From assembly GCA_009760855.2 (NCBI GenBank), contig WPIO01000007.1:7392501-7454500 (forward strand): a stretch of 62,000 nt of DNA, given 5' to 3'. Positions 24,336 through 35,695 of the stretch are shown here, piece after piece. The position numbers were made by a program, and so were the translations under genes. The DNA comes from Cristatella mucedo. Taxonomy: Eukaryota > Bryozoa > Phylactolaemata > Cristatellidae. The notes under the pieces are model-generated. The model was not told the origin of the DNA, ran no database searches, and saw only the letters and a program-made list of their open reading frames with translations. Position 1 is the first letter of the stretch. Each line of letters opens with the position of its first letter.

Positions 24336-25325
24336 CTGGCTAAAAACACCTGATCCACGGTCAAGGCTATTTTTTTAGCAAAGGATTGTTGGAAAAATTC
24401 GGGCGCATTTCAATTCGTTTGGTTTCTATCGTTTGGTTCTATCGTTTCATTCCTAGCCGCACCCGTTGCATTAACGGAAGCACAAACCGTAAGCGTCGCC
24501 GCGGCTATCCAGGCGCCCGGCATGCCGGTTCTCAGGAGCGGCCGGCGCAGAGAGAATGCCACCCAGTCACTCTCGCTTGTCAGCGACAGCGTGATTCGGA
24601 TGCGCCCGCGTGGCGCGGCTTTGCGGACCCATTCTCGCTGAGAAGTCGCGCATTAACCAAGCGAGATGGCACGCCGGCAGGCTTTTTCGTTCCCCTCTCC
24701 TTATCTGCTCTCCTGCTGCCAACAGCGGCACTGCCCCGCTGACTCGGCGATGCTTTTCCCTTTCTCTCTGCTGCGAAAGATGAGTCTGTTGTCTACAGCA
24801 TGTGTTCCGAAAGCCGCTTACGTTTTGAGTGGGCAGTAGAAAACTTTGCAGCGAAATATCCACCTTGTTATCGCGGCTTTGTGGAGTTACAGATGGCGAT
24901 ACACACACAGGCGCGTGCATTTGCTACTTGCAGGTTTTCCTACCTGTAAAGCAAGACGCTTACAAATGGCCGCAAAGCTCTGCAGTTGAGCTAGCCTTCA
25001 TAAGCTTAGAGGCACTCAGACCCTCTGACGTCCACATCGGCTCTGCGTGCATGCAGCATACCGGCTTCAAGATCGGGCAGCTCGCTATAAGGTCGACCCA
25101 TTAGCCAACCGAATCGCTTTAGGATTGCTCGCTCGTACCACTCGCTTGTCTGACTCAAGTCACTCAGCCGGTGTCTATAACTAGCTGTAAGTTCAGCTCA
25201 GCCCAGCCGATGCACGCACTTCCTAGCCCCTAAAGCCCGAAACTCACTTCAGACTGGCATCCTGCGACCTGCCTGACGACATTCAAAGCGAGATTTCAGC
25301 CCAGCCTGCTGTTGCTCACAGCAGT
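24336..25325. other. Partly GC-rich DNA, no assigned gene
   Basis: CpG-rich words are concentrated at 24450-24740, with short frames on both strands (plus 24386-24742, minus 24567-24920). No domain or splice-bounded exon is convincing. Confidence 0.3.
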
Positions 25326-25493
25326 GATGACCCACTACGGCGGTTGCTTTTCTCAATTTTGGTCCCGAGGTCGTGGGTTCGAATCCTGCGGTCTGCGATC
25401 CTTTATTACCGCTGCAAGCGGTGGCGATAGTCTTAACGGCTTTGCTGCCGATATACAAAACGAGGCTTTTTAATCAGCTAGCATTCTTTTAAT
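25326..25493 (+). mobile_element. SINE family B copy
   Basis: A good B box 'gtgggttcgaatcctgcgg' follows 'tcccgaggtc'. The body 'gctgcaagcggtggcgatag' and the 3' end 'tttttaatcagctagcattc' match the family. The A-box region (acccactacggcggttgc) is diverged. Confidence 0.85.
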
Positions 25494-25592
25494 TTACTCT
25501 ATCCGAGTGAATTCGCCCTATGCATACTCGCATGACGGAATCGCGCGTGCTACGTTCACCAATACCTGGACATGTTTCCTTTCTTGTACGCA

Positions 25593-25643
25593 AGTGCCTA
25601 GAACGCATCTCATTCTCTTAGGGCGCCAAACAAATGTATTACT
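25593..25643 (+). mobile_element. LINE/SINE A tail remnant
   Basis: 'gtgcctagaacgcatctcat' then 'tctcttagggcgcc' and 'aaatgtatta' match the shared 3' hairpin and its downstream end. Nothing upstream is recognisable. Confidence 0.5.
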
Positions 25644-25739
25644 ACCGCAGTCAAAGGCAGACCGCGATGCAATTTGGAATCAGCTCTGCTACAGCAGCCT
25701 CGGAGGCTGCCTCGAAGGAGTTCCTAATTTGTAGCTCGG

Positions 25740-27800
25740 CACGCTGACGTAGGCAATGTTGCGTCTGCGGAAAACTAGGGCACAGCTCGACCTCCGACCT
25801 CCGACCTCCGGCCTGGGCGAAGGCGCGGGACGGAAATCGGGTCTGCCTCTCCCGCCGCCGCCACCGAGCAGCAGCGCCGGAGCTCACCCCTTCGCTGCAG
25901 ACAATGCCGCGTCGCAGCGCAGCTAATTGCGACTGTATCCCCGATATCCGCTGTATAGACGCGAAATTAAACGTCACCTGACGCGAATTGAATGGGCCAC
26001 TTTGAATTGCGACTGCCTCCGTAGACCGTCGGCGCTGTTCAAGTGCCGCTGGCGATTGCGCGACGAGCGTGCAGGCGTCGCGCCCGTGCAGCGCCTCTCG
26101 CTGACGACTGCTCGCAGCTGCGCGACGCTTGAGATGAGGTGCATCGCGATTGGCTTCGGAACTTGGCGAGCTCTGGCGTCCGGACAGCGCCGGCCGCGGC
26201 AGGCGAGCTCGCTGTGCCTTCGCCGCCGCCGCCGCCACCGCTGCTGCAGACTCTACGCCCAGGCGCAGCGTCGCGAGAGGCCGGACGCGAACTCACGCCG
26301 CGAGGAGGACGGCGCTCGCACGCGCGCGAGCCGCTTCTAGTGTCGGAGGCGCGTCGATCGGTCGGTCGGTCTCTCAGCGTCGCGTAGACAGCCGTCGAGG
26401 TGGGAAGAGCGAGCGCATAGCGGCCGGCCGACGAAAGCGGCGTCGAGAGAGGATCTTGGCAAGCAGACGCTGCGCCCGCCGGCCGCCGGCCAGCTGGCCA
26501 GCCTCAGGCCTGAGCGCAGCGGCCGCGCGGCCGGCAGCCCGGCGCGCCGGGGGCGCAGCCATCGCGAGGCTGCCCGGAAGCTGCAGGCTCAGGAAGACGC
26601 AAGCGCCCGACGACGATACGGCGGACGAAAAGCGCCGACATCTTTCCGGCACGGCGGCGGCCGCCGCCGGTGCCGGCGGCGGCCGCCGTGCGTCGCGAAC
26701 TGGCCGTCAAGCGATGCTGCCGAGCCGCGAGCGAGAAGGCACGCTAGCACCTGAGCGCCCCAGAGGTCCTCCTCCTCCGCAGCCGCGCCGCGGCGGCGGC
26801 GGCGGCGCCGTGCTCGGCAGCGGCGGCAGCTCGGTCACGAAGGTGCTCGCTTCCGTTCGGGGCGGCTGCTCGACGGGCGCCACGGCGACGCAGCCGCCGC
26901 CGCCGCCGCCGCCCGGCTGCTGCCGCTGCAGCTCACGCGGCTGCTGCCGCTGCAGCGAGCAGACGCGCGCGGCCCGGCGAATGACGCCGTCGGAGCCCTT
27001 TCGCCAGTACAGCTCCTCGGCGAACGGAGGGTTCTGCTCGAGCAGGGCGCTTCTGGTCCGCCTCTGCGACGTGTTTCGCACCGCCAGCCGCCGCTGCTGC
27101 GAAGACTCCTTCGCCAGACGGCGCCGAATGCAGCCGATGAGCGCCGAGAAGTCGGCCGCGCCGACGCTCGCGCCTCCGTCCGAGTCGTCGCCGCCGCCGC
27201 CGTCGTCGCCGTCGTCGCTGTCGCCGCATCGCGACGGCAGCGTGCGGACGGCGCTCGGTCGGCTTTGCTCGCGCGAATGAGCCGTAATCGCGTAGAGGCT
27301 GAGTGAGCTGGCCCTGCTCCTCAGCTGCGCCACCGCGGCGGCGGCTGCAGAGGACGAAGGCGGCTGCTTGCTGTACGAGGACGGGGTCGTCGGCAGAAGC
27401 TGCGGCGGTCTCGGAGCGCCGCCGCCACGCCGCGAGAGCGGAGCGCGGCGGCGGCGGCGGCTTCGCTCCGAGTCCGAGGTGGCCACGGCGACCGCGACGG
27501 CCTTGTCAGTCGTAGCCTGAGGCGTCTTGAGGTCGTCGCGGTGCCGCCTGCACGTGCCGCCGCCGCCGCCGCCGCAGTGCTGCACGAACACCTTGTAGTA
27601 GTGCTTTTTCACCTGCGACTGCTTGATGTCCATTTCCCGCTGCACCATTTCGGCGTACCGTTTGTACGTGGCGACTTTCTCTTTCAAGTAGCGGTCGATG
27701 TAGCGGTTCTCGGGCTGCAGCGCGCTCGCCGCCACCGCCGACACTTCCTGTCGAATCATTCGCGCCGCACAGGAAGCTTGAAGACTGAAAGAAAAACGAG
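25740..27800. promoter_or_regulatory. Large CpG island spanning a coding exon
   Basis: About 2 kb of continuous CG-rich sequence with GCC/GGC triplet runs, covering the minus-strand exon at 26937-27784 and extending beyond its 3' end. Such islands usually mark promoters or GC-rich coding exons of housekeeping or developmental genes. Here at least part is coding. No specific promoter element can be named. Confidence 0.5.
26937..27784 (-). CDS. Coding exon of an unrecognised host protein
   Basis: Read on the minus strand, a strong acceptor (tttttctttcag) ends at 27785 and the frame is open from 27783. The first ~65 codons encode a charged, probably helical segment, including 'ENRYIDRYLKEKVATYKRYA' and 'REMDIKQSQVKKHYYKVF', with G or C at nearly every third position. 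Gly, Ser and acidic low-complexity stretches follow, then a more ordered part with 'DFSALIGCIRRRL' and 'FAEELYWRKGSDGVIRR'. A donor-like 'cgcGTGAGC' occurs at 26936. Without it the frame runs to a stop at 26707. The exon needs two codon bases from upstream, or translation starts at the ATG at 27759. I do not recognise the family. Confidence 0.65.
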
Positions 27801-28189
27801 CAGCGACCGGGCTGGAAATTACTAACGTGCAACTGACATCGGCTCACGTCAAATGGCGCTGCTTTTTCCGTTCGCATTCAGGCCTTTTGATGAACAAGTC
27901 GGGAAAGTTAATGGGCCGCCCACTGCTCTTTACTGAAAATATGACGCACTTAGATTCAGAAGGTATTTAGTGGTTAGGACGCTGTCAGTCTTAAGCTTAA
28001 ACGACTGGCATGCGAGGAGTACTTTAGATTGCATCAATCCATACAAGCCAGGGCCAAACTCGTTTCCGTGAAATTGTGATAACGTTGCGGATGCGAAATC
28101 CACAAAAGCGTGTGTACGGCATTTTGCAAGCCACTCCTCCTCCTACTTCAGCACCTTACCCGGTGATCCTTTTGGGATCTATCAGATCA
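27801..28189. other. Flank upstream of the minus-strand exon
   Basis: Ordinary-composition DNA, expected to be intron of the minus-strand gene. No regulatory element is identified. Confidence 0.35.
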
Positions 28190-30475
28190 CTTCTTCCGCA
28201 TCTTTTTACAACTTTGACAGATCAGATCAGAGAGTCCACCCGCACGGTACAACTTTCACTGGAATCCTCACCCTCTGGTCACCTCTTTGCCTCAATGCCG
28301 ACGTTCAAGCCTACACCGCCGACCTCATCTCACAGTTTGTTTCCCTCTCTCTAAGAAGATTTCTATCCCTCATGGCCCCACAGCCACGCATCTACTGTTT
28401 TCCTTCAGAGATACACAGGTTTGTTGCCGAGCTGTATAACTAACATAATGAATAATTTCTTGGATTCAGGTTTTGTCCGTGCTTAAAAAAAGATTGTTGT
28501 TTGGCTACTTATTAGAAGTCAACACTAGACCAAGAAACACTCTGCAACTTCCGCTTAGCCTCCAAACTGCGGCTTCAATAAAAGAAGCTGGTACCAGACC
28601 AGCTAAACGTCCATTTCAAAACTTCAAACCTAGCAAGTAAGTTCCATTGAGATCTGTCTGAGAGCTAACCACTTCACAGAGTCAGCATTGGCTGCGAATG
28701 CGTACCATTATTTTCATGGATGCTTAGTTAGATCGAATCTCTCTGCTAGTTCTGCTGGCTTCATCGACAGCGTTTGATACTCGTGATCCCCAACGCCTTC
28801 TTGAGGGTCAATCGTCTCGTCTGGGCATCGCTGGTCACTGGCATGACACAGCAATGGCTGGTTTAGGTCTTATGTCAGCGGAAGATTTCAGAGCCAATGC
28901 GTCAGGGAACCGACTATATAAAGTACGGAGTGATCTCCCAGAGCTTGATCCCCTACTCATCACAATGTATACCCTGACTCTTGCCAATGAAATCGCCGAG
29001 CACAATCAAGGTTTTATTTTTATGCTGACGACGCGAATCTGAGCACGCTCTTTGATGCTTCCCTGCCTTCTAGCACATTTAGCTCTCGTAAATGGCATGT
29101 CGCATATAAGTAGATGAAATTTCCATTTGCATGACAGCAAACTTTCTCAAAATGAACGAAGATAACAATTACTTACTAGTTATGGGAGAACTTAGTGGTA
29201 CTCGGATATTTCAAAGCGAAACTCAAAAAATGAGCTCGGCCATCAAATCTCTACAGCGTCTATATAGAATCTGGGCGTCCTGCTCCAATAAGACCTTTCA
29301 CTAGATGGCCACTCCATCTCAACAGTCAAGGCTGCCCACTTTCAGCTACGTGCCATCACACGAATTCGGACTTGCTTCAACAAGAATACTACAGCCGAGT
29401 TAGTCCATTCGTCTGTGACATCTCGCGTAGACTTATGTAAATCGATATTCCCACGCCTTCACGGCAGTAAAATGAAACGCTCGCCGTTGGTGCAAAACTG
29501 TTCAGCATGGCTCGTCTGTCGCGAGCGTCGCAGTTGCCACGTTACACCACTACTCAGTCATGCGCTGGCTTCCCATCAAGCAGCGCATCGACTTCGGATC
29601 TCTGTCACTCATCGTTATCTCTTTTCTCTCGCTCCAGAATACCAATCAAAATTTCTTTCCAATCGCCGAGCTGGTTTAGGTGCTCGCTCCAACCAAGGTC
29701 TAGCAGAGGTCGTGGGCTGGAGTCTCAAGGCATACGTGTGACGCCTGAATAGAGATTAAGTTCTCTTAGGGCGCTATACGAATGAAATATATTATATTAG
29801 ATTAATATAGCAATCAGGCTCAGCATCGTATCACCCGCTCTTCTGGCACAAGTCAGTTAGCTTTGCGTCTAATCGATTTAAAATCCTTTGAAAACCACAC
29901 CCTCGGTCCGCCTTCGATCCGCATGCTCCCGCAGCCTGGAGCTCATTCCCAGCTGAAGTCACGATACCCCCGACTTTAAAATGATATCTAAAAAGAAGCG
30001 AAAAATCAAGCTACTCATAGCAGTATTTTCTAGTGAGAACTTGTGAGTGCTAACACCAGACATGTAATCACTAACCAATTTGGATGTTTCTCTTCCAGCA
30101 TGCGAAAAGTGCCGGGAAAGAAACTCGGCTCTCTTACGGCACTATTCAAATTTTATAATATGTATTGTTAACTGCCAGCGCTCTATAGCCTTTGCAATCG
30201 CACGCGGGTATGCGACGCGGCACGGAGGGGCAGCTATGAGTCATGCATGATGACCACTGTGCATGCTGCCACTAACCACACTTGCATGCTGACACTGTGC
30301 ATGTCACCCCTAACCACGTTATTCATATTGTTTATCAAGCATGATATTACTCACCATTCAATCGCGTTTCCCTTTGCAACAAATGTAAAGCGCCTAGAAA
30401 GAGATTGAGTTCTCTGAGGGCACTTTATTAAGTGCATGATTGTTATTATTATTATTATTATTATTACCGAATGGC
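28190..30475 (+). mobile_element. Longest LINE copy (2.3 kb), interrupted by a SINE
   Basis: The plus strand carries the region upstream of the reverse transcriptase ('DQIRESTRTVQL'), the 'ITNIMNNFLDSGFVRA' segment, the start of RT with a degraded 'ASSTAFDT' (normally LDLSAAFDTIDH), and 'MYTLTLANEIAEHNQGF' before a lost YADD. The ORF2 C-terminus (29280-30000) includes 'CRERRSCHVTPLL'. The 3' UTR ends in the hairpin at 30390-30435 and (TTA)n. SINE A sits inside at 29665-29810. Many stops and frameshifts; the endonuclease domain is absent. Confidence 0.8.
29665..29810 (+). mobile_element. SINE family A inserted in a LINE
   Basis: The head starts 'gccgagctggttta' with a deletion in the A box, then 'ggtgctcgctcc', a changed B box 'gtgggctggagtctca', and the shared 3' hairpin 'AGAGATTAAGTTCTCTTAGG'. 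The LINE reads 'ccaatc' just before the SINE and 'caatcaggc' just after, a likely 5-bp target-site duplication (CAATC). Confidence 0.85.
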
Positions 30476-31229
30476 GGCATGCGCAGGGGGGGTGGGCCCA
30501 AGAATCTCGCGCGAAGCGAACGTGCCGGCCCAGGCGGCAGTTTTGTAATGCGGGTCGCGGATTTCACACTGGGAAAGCGACGGAGCTCTGCATTCCGAGC
30601 TCACTTCTCGGAGCCTTCAGCCCGCGAGCCTGGCTGGCAGTAAGCGGTGAGTCCAATTGGTGTCAGAGGTCGCCCGCGTCACTGTCAGAGGTCACCAGTG
30701 CTGGGCGGTCGACGGTGATCCTATTTCGCGGTCGCCCCTACAGCGTGCTAGTTCGCTCAGACGAATTCCGCGATCGAACGTCAATGCGAGCCGTCAGTGC
30801 ACCTCACGCGGATGCCGCGCGACCGGGGTTTCCCGCATTGGAGCGCGCGCGGGCCGCGTGCCTAGGTCGGGCTACGCTTAGTTCCGGTCGAGGCTCCGTT
30901 CGAATCGGCCGCAATCCAAAGAAACCCCGTCTGCGATGCCAACCCCCACCCGTGAGATTGACGAGAGCAGGTCAAGGCCGAATTCACGCGCTACCGGGGA
31001 GACGGTGGGAGTTAGGGCATCGCAACTCTGAGCCGCGCGCTACTTAGACTTGGGGCTTCGTACAGCTGGCAGCGACGAGGTTTCGTCTTCGCGGTCTCTG
31101 CCGCGCAAGAGGCAGGAGCTCTTAGCCGCGCACCTGCGGCGACCGAAGAGCCCGTAGGCGAGCGAGCCCGGAGGAGGCGCCGGCGTCGCACAAGCTTGCG
31201 CTGCAGTCACAGAGCTACTTGACGGGGGC
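30476..31229. other. CpG-rich segment without assigned gene
   Basis: GC-rich DNA with a 203-codon plus frame that starts inside the LINE's (TTA)n tail. Its start inside a repeat tail and its Arg/Ala/Pro-rich content argue against a real protein. It may be promoter-like. Confidence 0.3.
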
Positions 31230-33280
31230 CTTAAGCGCCAAGTGACGCTCGTCGGCTGGTGGTCATGGTTACGGACTACTTAGGCACGATCGGGCTGGCG
31301 CGTAGCCGCCAGAGGACGTACGTCGTCTTTCTCCATGGCCGGAAGCGGGTAAAAAAGTTAATCGGTCGACCGTGCGAGTTCGCTCTGCATGCAATAGGCG
31401 CCGCGAGTCGCGGTCGGCACGCCAGCTGCTCATCCGGCGCTGAGCTACTGCGGTGGCGCGTTCGTCACCTAGCCATCCGCCGCGGCGACGTGCCCGCGAT
31501 GGCTGAGGGGGGCGGCATGTGGGCGCAAACGCCATGACAGGCATTCGCGGAGTGAGTTACCTAGCTCAAGTTGATCGTCGCGCGAACCGTCCGGATCTTC
31601 ACTCGCCTCTCAGCGTCTCGGCGAAGCGAACGCGGCCATTTTCGGACGACACCGCTGCGGCACCTGAGCGCGCTCAGCCGCACGCCGCGCCGCCCACAGC
31701 GGGAGCGTGCGTGTGCCCACCGACCTGGGCGCTATCGCGCGGTGGAGACGGCCTCACGTGACCCTAGCCACACGATCTGAGCGCCGAGCGCTGGCGGCGC
31801 CGTGCCGCCCAGCCGCGAGCCCGCCCTCGCGCACGAGCGGTCGGCAGGTCGATGAGCGCCTGGCACGAGCTCTTCGAGCGGTGCGGACTCGCGGCGGCGG
31901 GACCGCTGCGCATCCGCTCCCCCGAGGTCGGCGGCGATCGGATATTAGACCTGCTCAGCATAGAGTTCGCCATTCAACCGTCGCGCGGGGGCCACCGTTG
32001 CCAGACTTAAGCTGAATCCACCGCCGCCGGAGCTGGCCTAATTAGTTGCCTCTGCGTCGCGTGTAGCCAGTCGTACCGTTTGCGTATCCGGGTCGCGCGG
32101 CGCCCGAGCTCGGGCACCACGCGAACATCCCGCATGGAGCCGCCGCCGCCAGGCTCGCGCGCACCCGCGTCTTGCTCGCGACCGCTGGGTCGAGCGGAGA
32201 AAAGATGTCGCCAGATCGAGCAGCGGCTTCGTTTCTGCTAGTCGCCGGCCTCGTGTGCGGTCGTGGGGTCGCCGCCGCCGCTGCCGCCGCCGGCGCACGC
32301 GCGCACCTCGCCACTTTGAGCCGGCTGCGGACTGACGCTCGGCGGCGGCTCGGCGCGCACCTTGGAGCCGCGCTCTGGAAGCTGTAGGTAAATCTATTTT
32401 TAGCCTGCTGGCGGTTGATACGGCGGCTCGCCTGGATCGCGTTGGCCGATCGCCTGCTGCCAGCTCTTGTGACGCCTCGCGTCCGTTACTCACCCGCGTC
32501 CTCGGCGGGCCCGTAGTAGAGCTGCCCGCGCGGCGACAGTTTGCGACTAGCCCGAGTGAAGCCGCCGCCGCCGCCTCCGCCGTCGTATGGGGTCTGTGAC
32601 TGGTTGCCGACGGCAGCCGCGGCCGCCAGAGCGCGGACGGACGGCAGCGCCGCGCCGCGCCGAGCGGAGCGGTCGGCGTCCGCCGTCGCGGCGCGAGCGC
32701 TATGGCGACGGCGACGGGGCCACTGCCGGAGAGAGTCTATCGCGAGGGCGCTAAGCAGTGACCCGTCCTGTAGCGTTCGGCTGCGCTTCGGACGCCTTTT
32801 CGCGCCTGGCCGACAATGGCCGACAATGGCGGCGATGGGTTTGTTTAAAGGCGACGCATCAGGCGAGCGAGCGAGCGGCGAGGCGCCTGCAAATGAGCCG
32901 CTCAGCAGGAAGCGAGCGCTGCATTGTGCGCGGCGGCTCGGGCGCAGCGGCCGGCATTCAACCGACCGCCGGCCGTCAGCTCTCCCTCCAAGTCGCACCG
33001 CGCGCGCCCACGCCCTCGCCCCCGCGCTCCGCTCGCCCCTTCTCGCGCGCGCGCGCGCTAATCCCGCGGCTCGTCGCGGCGGGCGGCGGCTGCACTAGGC
33101 AGCGACTGGCGGTGGCATTCCGGCGGATTCCGGACGTCGCGAACGACGCGCACGCTTCGCGAGCCTGCCGCTGCGTTTGCGCTCAAGCACCTCTCGTTAA
33201 GGAGCCGCTGAATGTGAACACAGGCTTTGCATAGTCTCGCAAGTGAGAAATTGCCGCTGCTCAAACGCCAACGTGAGACA
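31230..33280. promoter_or_regulatory. Second large CpG island with conflicting frames
   Basis: About 2 kb of CG-rich sequence. Several frames are open on both strands, for example minus 31764-31973 and a 52-residue plus frame at 31852-32010. Both have high G/C at third positions and cannot be told apart. The minus-strand exon at 32494-32886 has the best splice support. The island probably marks one or more promoters. Confidence 0.45.
32494..32886 (-). CDS. Candidate coding exon with strong splice donor
   Basis: On the minus strand an acceptor-like 'ggctcatttgcag' precedes 32886 and a consensus donor 'gcgGTGAGTAA' (with one extra G) follows 32494. The frame between is open and ends 'LSPRGQLYYGPAEDA' before the donor, after a Gly run and 'VGNQSQTPYD'. 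Third positions are mostly G or C. The exon ends one base into a codon. There is no in-frame ATG inside, so it is internal or the start lies upstream. An acceptor 'atttacctacag' 110 bases downstream gives a possible next exon from 32381. It is phase-incompatible with direct joining to the exon at 27784. No family is recognised. Confidence 0.42.
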
Positions 33281-33335
33281 GCAGCGGCGGAGCCAGGATT
33301 TTCATGTCAGGGGGAAGACCTGCTTAATCCTTATG

Positions 33336-33425
33336 TAATAATAATAATAATAATAATGCACTTGATAAAGCGCCCTCCGAGAACTCCATCTCTTTCTAGG
33401 CGCTTTACATTTGCTGCAAAGCGAA
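33336..33425 (-). mobile_element. LINE 3' tail fragment
   Basis: (TAA)n, 'tgcacttgataaagcgccct', the hairpin and 'tttacatttgctgcaaagcg' form a ~90-bp copy made only of the 3' end. Confidence 0.8.
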
Positions 33426-33717
33426 TATACTGGGCGATACCCGTAGAATTTCCATGTGGGCGGAGACGTAGGCCAGCAATTAATAAAAAGTTATGGCGAA
33501 AGATCCCGGGGTTTTTTCAACGCATACTGGGAGGTTGCTCGTCGGTTGGAATTAAGACCTTATTTTCATCGTTGGTGACGGTTGGGGGGACGTAGACATA
33601 GAGGGTGGATCAGGTCGCTGCCCACTGCGGAGAGGGTGGTAAATGCCCCCCTCGTCCCTTCACGCCACCACTGCAAACTAGCGTCTTCCATAAATGTCCC
33701 GATTAGTGTTGCAAGCG

Positions 33718-33850
33718 CTGATTGGGCCCAGTGGTTAGGGTGCTCGCCCCGACCGAGGTCTGGCCAAGGTCGCGGGCTCGAGCCCCGTGGCATATGTGAA
33801 ACGTCTGAAGAGAGATTTTGTTCTTTTAAGGGGCTATACAAATGAATTAT
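33718..33850 (+). mobile_element. SINE family A copy
   Basis: A box region 'cagtggttagggtgctcgcc', B box region 'gcgggctcgagccccgtgg', body 'catatgtgaaacgtctgaag' and a slightly altered hairpin (gagattttgttcttttaagg) ending 'gctatacaaatgaatta'. Confidence 0.87.
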
Positions 33851-34242
33851 TTATATATATTTATAGTTAAGCGTGCATGGGTCAAGGTTCTCGTTGGAGG
33901 TACAACATGCAGGTCTGGGGCTCATAGGAGAAAGGACGAGGTGCTTGCAAGGTACCCTACGCGACGTAATGCTGCGCTGCACTATAGCTGGCTGTGCCCA
34001 CATCCAGTGCGTAACGTTGCCTGAATTGGCCAACAACAGGCTAGCTGCCGAGGCAGCTGGCTGCGGATATCTTGTAGTGGCGGTTAGATTCCGGGAGCGA
34101 TATGGGTAATGGTTTTCGCAAAGATACTTCAGTCATTCAGTAGTTTGGTGAATTCGCTGCAGCAACGAGTCAACGTAACTTCGCCAGTCGCGCTTGAGAA
34201 AATGGACTGCAAAGTAGGGCGGCAGGTGGAGGGAAGGGCTGT

Positions 34243-34400
34243 TTGGAGGTGGAGGTGGAGGTGGAGGTGGAGGTGGAGTGGAGGTGGAGGTGGAGGTGGA
34301 GGTGGAGGTGGAGTTGGAGGGGGAGGTGGAGGTGGAGTTGGAGGTGGAGGTGAAGGTGGAGGTGGAGGTGGAGGGGGAGGTGGAGGGGGAGGTAGTGGGG
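34243..34400. repeat. (GGAGGT)n G-rich minisatellite
   Basis: About 26 copies of the hexamer GGAGGT with a few variants (GGAGTT, GGGGGA). Plus frames give Gly or Trp-Arg runs and minus frames Pro or Ser-Thr runs; all are repeat artefacts. The G spacing is compatible with G-quadruplex formation. Confidence 0.95.
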
Positions 34401-34599
34401 GAGGGCTGTTTGGCCAGCCGTCGCAAGGTAGCCGCTCTAGCCGTTATTTAATAAAGAGAGCATCTGTGGAATGCTTTAAAATTGAACACGTGTGCTCACT
34501 CTAAACGCAGCGCTGAGAAATGTGCGAGCGTTAATATTGGCTTCGAGTGGATTATTCGTACTGGGTTGTAATTTGTTTGAACCGGGTGCCAGGCGCCGT

Positions 34600-34745
34600 C
34601 CTGGTATGGCCCCCGCGATAAGTTGCTCGCCATTAGCGACCGAGATCGTGAGCTCGAGCCCCCACCCCCTCATGCGGCGTACGTAAAGCACCAGGATAAA
34701 TACGAAGTTTTCTTTGGATTCTTTTCAAATAAATTATAATTAAGC
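34600..34745 (+). mobile_element. Degraded SINE A-like element
   Basis: 'gttgctcgccattagcgacc' and 'gagatcgtgagctcgagccc' resemble the A-to-B box interval and B box of SINE A. The 3' hairpin is not recognisable. Confidence 0.4.
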
Positions 34746-35559
34746 AGGTGGATACGATAGGTTGTGGTAGTAGTTTATGTTAGGTGCTAGCGGCTCGCGG
34801 TTCGGCGGCGGCGCCGCGCTGCACTGAGCTGACGCGTCTGACTGGTGTCGGTGATCCTCGTATTGGCCCTTAAGGGTTTCCAGGTAGCAGCTCAGATCTC
34901 CGTGAAAAAACGATTACCTCACATTATTGAAGGTAGTGACCCATCGCACTATAATTGTTTGGAAGATAGCAAAGCGGGACAGAGCACCTCAGAACCTTTC
35001 AACAGAGGCACGTGATAGCTTGCTGAGGTCTTCGAGCAGTGGGCACAGCAGTGGAGACTGCCCTAATATCCAAGAACGAAGTCGCAACCAGGGGGCATGC
35101 AAATACGTGCTAGCAGTTTCTGTAGAACTAATTTAACGAAGCCACTAGCTTACTTGCACGGCTAGCGTCGGTAACGCAGCCGTGCAGCGAGGCGAAGTGG
35201 CCTGCCGGGCTTGTGTAGTAATAGCAACCGCAGTCACATTCAGGCGCGGCAAGCGCGCCTGGGCGTTCTAGCGATTTCAAAAAGCTGCAGAGATTGCCTT
35301 CCTACAGTCGTTCGAGCAGAAATGTAGAGCGCCCAGTGTCGGCTACCGAGCGGACGTCACGAAGCACGCGCCACTCGGCCGCCCCGAGCGATCCGGTCGC
35401 GTCGTGATGCCAGGCAACTTCAGACCAGGCGATATCAGTTTCTAGATCAAACGACTGTGCGGCGCAGCTCGCAATCATCGAGGAAAAGAAAAGAAAACGA
35501 CTCTCGTTTCGATACCGCACGCTAGGATTTTGGATGGCGTTTTTTGCAGCCCATGGATT
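34746..35559. other. No recognised feature
   Basis: GC content is moderately raised around 34790-34830 and 35160-35430, without a convincing exon or repeat copy. Confidence 0.3.
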
Positions 35560-35695
35560 GGCCCAGAAATGAGGTGCTAGCCTTTCACGACCAGGGTCGT
35601 GGCTTCGAGCCGCGCGGACTAGGTAAAGCGACAGGATAGAGATTAATTTCTCGTAAGTTCCTATACAGATTAAGAATTTATTTATTTCCTCTCTT
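35560..35695 (+). mobile_element. Degraded SINE A-like element
   Basis: 'ttggcccagaaatgaggtgc' and 'cagggtcgtggcttcgagcc' match the SINE A head with several changes. 'agagattaatttctcgtaag' then 'tcctatacaga' is a decayed form of the shared hairpin. Confidence 0.55.

Noticed and set aside
26150-27280. 376-codon plus-strand open frame
   Set aside because: It lies opposite the better-supported minus-strand exon, is Arg/Ala/Ser/Pro-rich, and reflects GCC/GGC composition. It has no splice support or ordered segment.
30436-31047. 203-codon plus-strand frame
   Set aside because: It starts in the (TTA)n tail of a LINE and continues into GC-rich sequence with no domain; the start cannot be genuine.
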